A DNA stretch of 64,000 bases from Gilvirhabdus luticola (GTDB lineage Bacteria; Bacteroidota; Bacteroidia; Flavobacteriales; Flavobacteriaceae). Below the pieces are notes generated by a model. The model saw nothing but the letters and a program-made list of their open reading frames with translations. It searched no databases and was not told where the DNA came from. Numbering within the stretch: position 1 is the first letter of the stretch; every line of letters starts with the position of its first letter. The stretch is from NCBI RefSeq assembly GCF_032583975.1, contig NZ_JAWHTF010000004.1; one strand, given 5' to 3'. The position numbers and the translations under genes were made by a program. Below are positions 62,946-64,000 of the stretch, in pieces.

Positions 62946-63593
62946 TTAGTAACGTTTTCTGCCTCGGTTAGACCCTTTTTTATGATGTCCTTTTTTACTG
63001 TTGCTAGAGCCATATTTTTTCTTTGTACGCATCAAACTTGTAGAATCGCTTAAATCCTCATCAGTGTTTTTTAGGTTTATTTTACCATTAGATAGTTCAT
63101 AAAGATGCTCGAAAATTACATCATCTTCAACAGTATCTTTATTCCAATTTAAAAAACACTTTTTCATGTGGTTAGCAATAGTGTAAATAAGTGCTTCCTT
63201 AAGCTCTCCTTCCTCCCATGTATTAGCAACATCTATCATGGTCTTAATATTGTTACCATAAAATCTATATTTAGGATGATTTTGAGGATATTTTAAAGGG
63301 TCGGGACGTTCTGCCAACATTTCTTTAGAAGGTTTCTCAAATGGCGAATCTGCATCTAATTCAAAATTGGACATGATAAATAACTGATCCCAAAGTTTAT
63401 GCTGAAAATCTGGAACATCACGTAAATGAGGTTGCATATTGCCCATTACAGCAATAATGGCTTTTGCCAATTTGTTCCGTTCTTCTTTTGTCTCGCGGGT
63501 TTTAGCATAATTTATCATTTTTTGAATATGACGTCCATATTCTGGAATAATTAAATGTTCCCGTTCTGTGTTGTATTCTAAAGTGTCTATCAA
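62946..63593 (-). CDS. DUF4290 domain protein
   Basis: 215 aa. LEYNTEREHLIIPEYGRHIQ, VMGNMQPHLRDVPDFQHKLW and KYRFYGNNIKTMIDVANTW are the conserved DUF4290 core; the basic C-terminus (KKGHHKKGSNRGRKRY) is typical. Usually next to murA in Bacteroidota, as here (9 bp). Function unknown. Confidence 0.93.
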   Translation of the reverse strand: MIDTLEYNTEREHLIIPEYGRHIQKMINYAKTRETKEERNKLAKAIIAVMGNMQPHLRDVPDFQHKLWDQLFIMSNFELDADSPFEKPSKEMLAERPDPLKYPQNHPKYRFYGNNIKTMIDVANTWEEGELKEALIYTIANHMKKCFLNWNKDTVEDDVIFEHLYELSNGKINLKNTDEDLSDSTSLMRTKKKYGSSNSKKGHHKKGSNRGRKRY

Positions 63594-63660
63594 AATAAAA
63601 TGTGTAGAATTAAAAATTTAAGCATGTAGTATCTATGCGTGTGCAAAATACAAAAAAAAA

Positions 63661-63954
63661 CTAAAGGCTTATAACACCTTCAACATTTTCTATAACTTCT
63701 TTATACTTTATTATAACTGATTCAGGATCTCTTAACAAGACATTAATGGAAACACTTGTGTATTTTCCATTTTTACTTTCAATTGTATGTATAACAGCTC
63801 CCATATTATTGAATATAGCTTCAATTTCAGCAATTTTATGAATGTCAGACTTTACAATAAATTTGTACAAATATTCCGATGGCCAACTATTTGTCTCATA
63901 AAGTTGGCTCTTTAATTTTTCATAAAATGCATCCTGATTTTCGCTATTGCTCAT
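63661..63954 (-). CDS. DUF493 family protein
   Basis: 97 aa: EYLYKFIVKSDIHKIAEIEA, then KNGKYTSVSINVLLRDPES, the ferredoxin-like DUF493 (YbeD-like) fold. Function unknown. Upstream of DUF4290 on the same strand. Confidence 0.88.
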   Translation of the reverse strand: MSNSENQDAFYEKLKSQLYETNSWPSEYLYKFIVKSDIHKIAEIEAIFNNMGAVIHTIESKNGKYTSVSINVLLRDPESVIIKYKEVIENVEGVISL

Positions 63955-63971
63955 TGTTATTTTTTATGCTG

Positions 63972-63979
63972 CAAATATA
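63972..63979 (-). promoter_or_regulatory. -7 promoter box for the DUF493-DUF4290-murA group
   Basis: TATATTTG on the minus strand fits TAnnTTTG and lies 17 bp before the DUF493 start; the -33 element is not clear before the window ends. Confidence 0.45.
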
Positions 63980-64000
63980 CTGTTTCCTTTGCATTTTTTA

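Overview
The window is AT-rich DNA from a member of the Bacteroidota, almost certainly the family Flavobacteriaceae. The evidence is: a T9SS type A sorting domain, Bacteroidota lipoprotein signals (short hydrophobic stretch ending SC), promoters with the TAnnTTTG -7 box, a Lacal_2735 family protein, DUF6090, DUF4290 and TIGR03643 proteins, and bacillithiol synthesis (BshB1). No species is claimed.

Positions 1 to about 37,150 are an accessory island. Its right end is marked by a tyrosine integrase (35705-36973, minus strand), an excisionase-like HTH gene and a small Rep-like gene. These abut a 17-bp remnant of a tRNA-Ser 3' end (37151-37167), still followed by the tRNA's own terminator (37173-37203). 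The intact tRNA-Ser, and so the left end of the island, lies outside the window. From right to left, all on the minus strand, the island holds: a secreted T9SS protein and a membrane-bound putative regulator (both plus strand); a TPR histidine kinase/response regulator pair with a small proline-rich lipoprotein and a target lipoprotein; an operon of DUF4407 membrane proteins with a transglutaminase-like membrane protein and a secreted thermonuclease; and a long defence run. The defence run reads PLD-like protein, hsdM, a 40-aa ORF, two hsdS genes, Septu-like ptuA and ptuB, a metallophosphatase, hsdR, an HhH DNA glycosylase-like protein, mcrB, mcrC and a 211-aa protein. A plus-strand DUF2779 double nuclease and a truncated zinc-ribbon gene follow at the left edge.

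The most unusual structure is inside the defence run. Two cargo genes, the metallophosphatase and the glycosylase, each sit immediately upstream of a defence gene (hsdR and mcrB). In both cases a second, broken copy of the first codons of that defence gene lies upstream of the cargo. Both repeats begin exactly at the start codon. This looks like repeated cassette insertion at translation starts. The two hsdS genes also share an apparently identical 534-bp block, which would allow recombination of target-recognition halves.

From 37,170 to the right end the sequence looks like core chromosome: galM, a universal stress protein, tandem M28 peptidases, tRNA-His, bshB1, a MATE pump, two GPx-like peroxidases, and an acetate block (acs, Na+/solute symporter with DUF4212 subunit, AGCS symporter). 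Next comes a plus-strand light/photo-oxidative stress cluster (53.7-60.6 kb: DUF2867-type oxidoreductase, TIGR03643, folE, SDR, GPx, TspO, SRPBCC, photolyase). The two promoters of that cluster carry the same inverted-repeat operator with the same 12-bp gap. The window ends with a PIG-L-like protein, murA (with Asp in place of the fosfomycin-target Cys), DUF4290 and DUF493.
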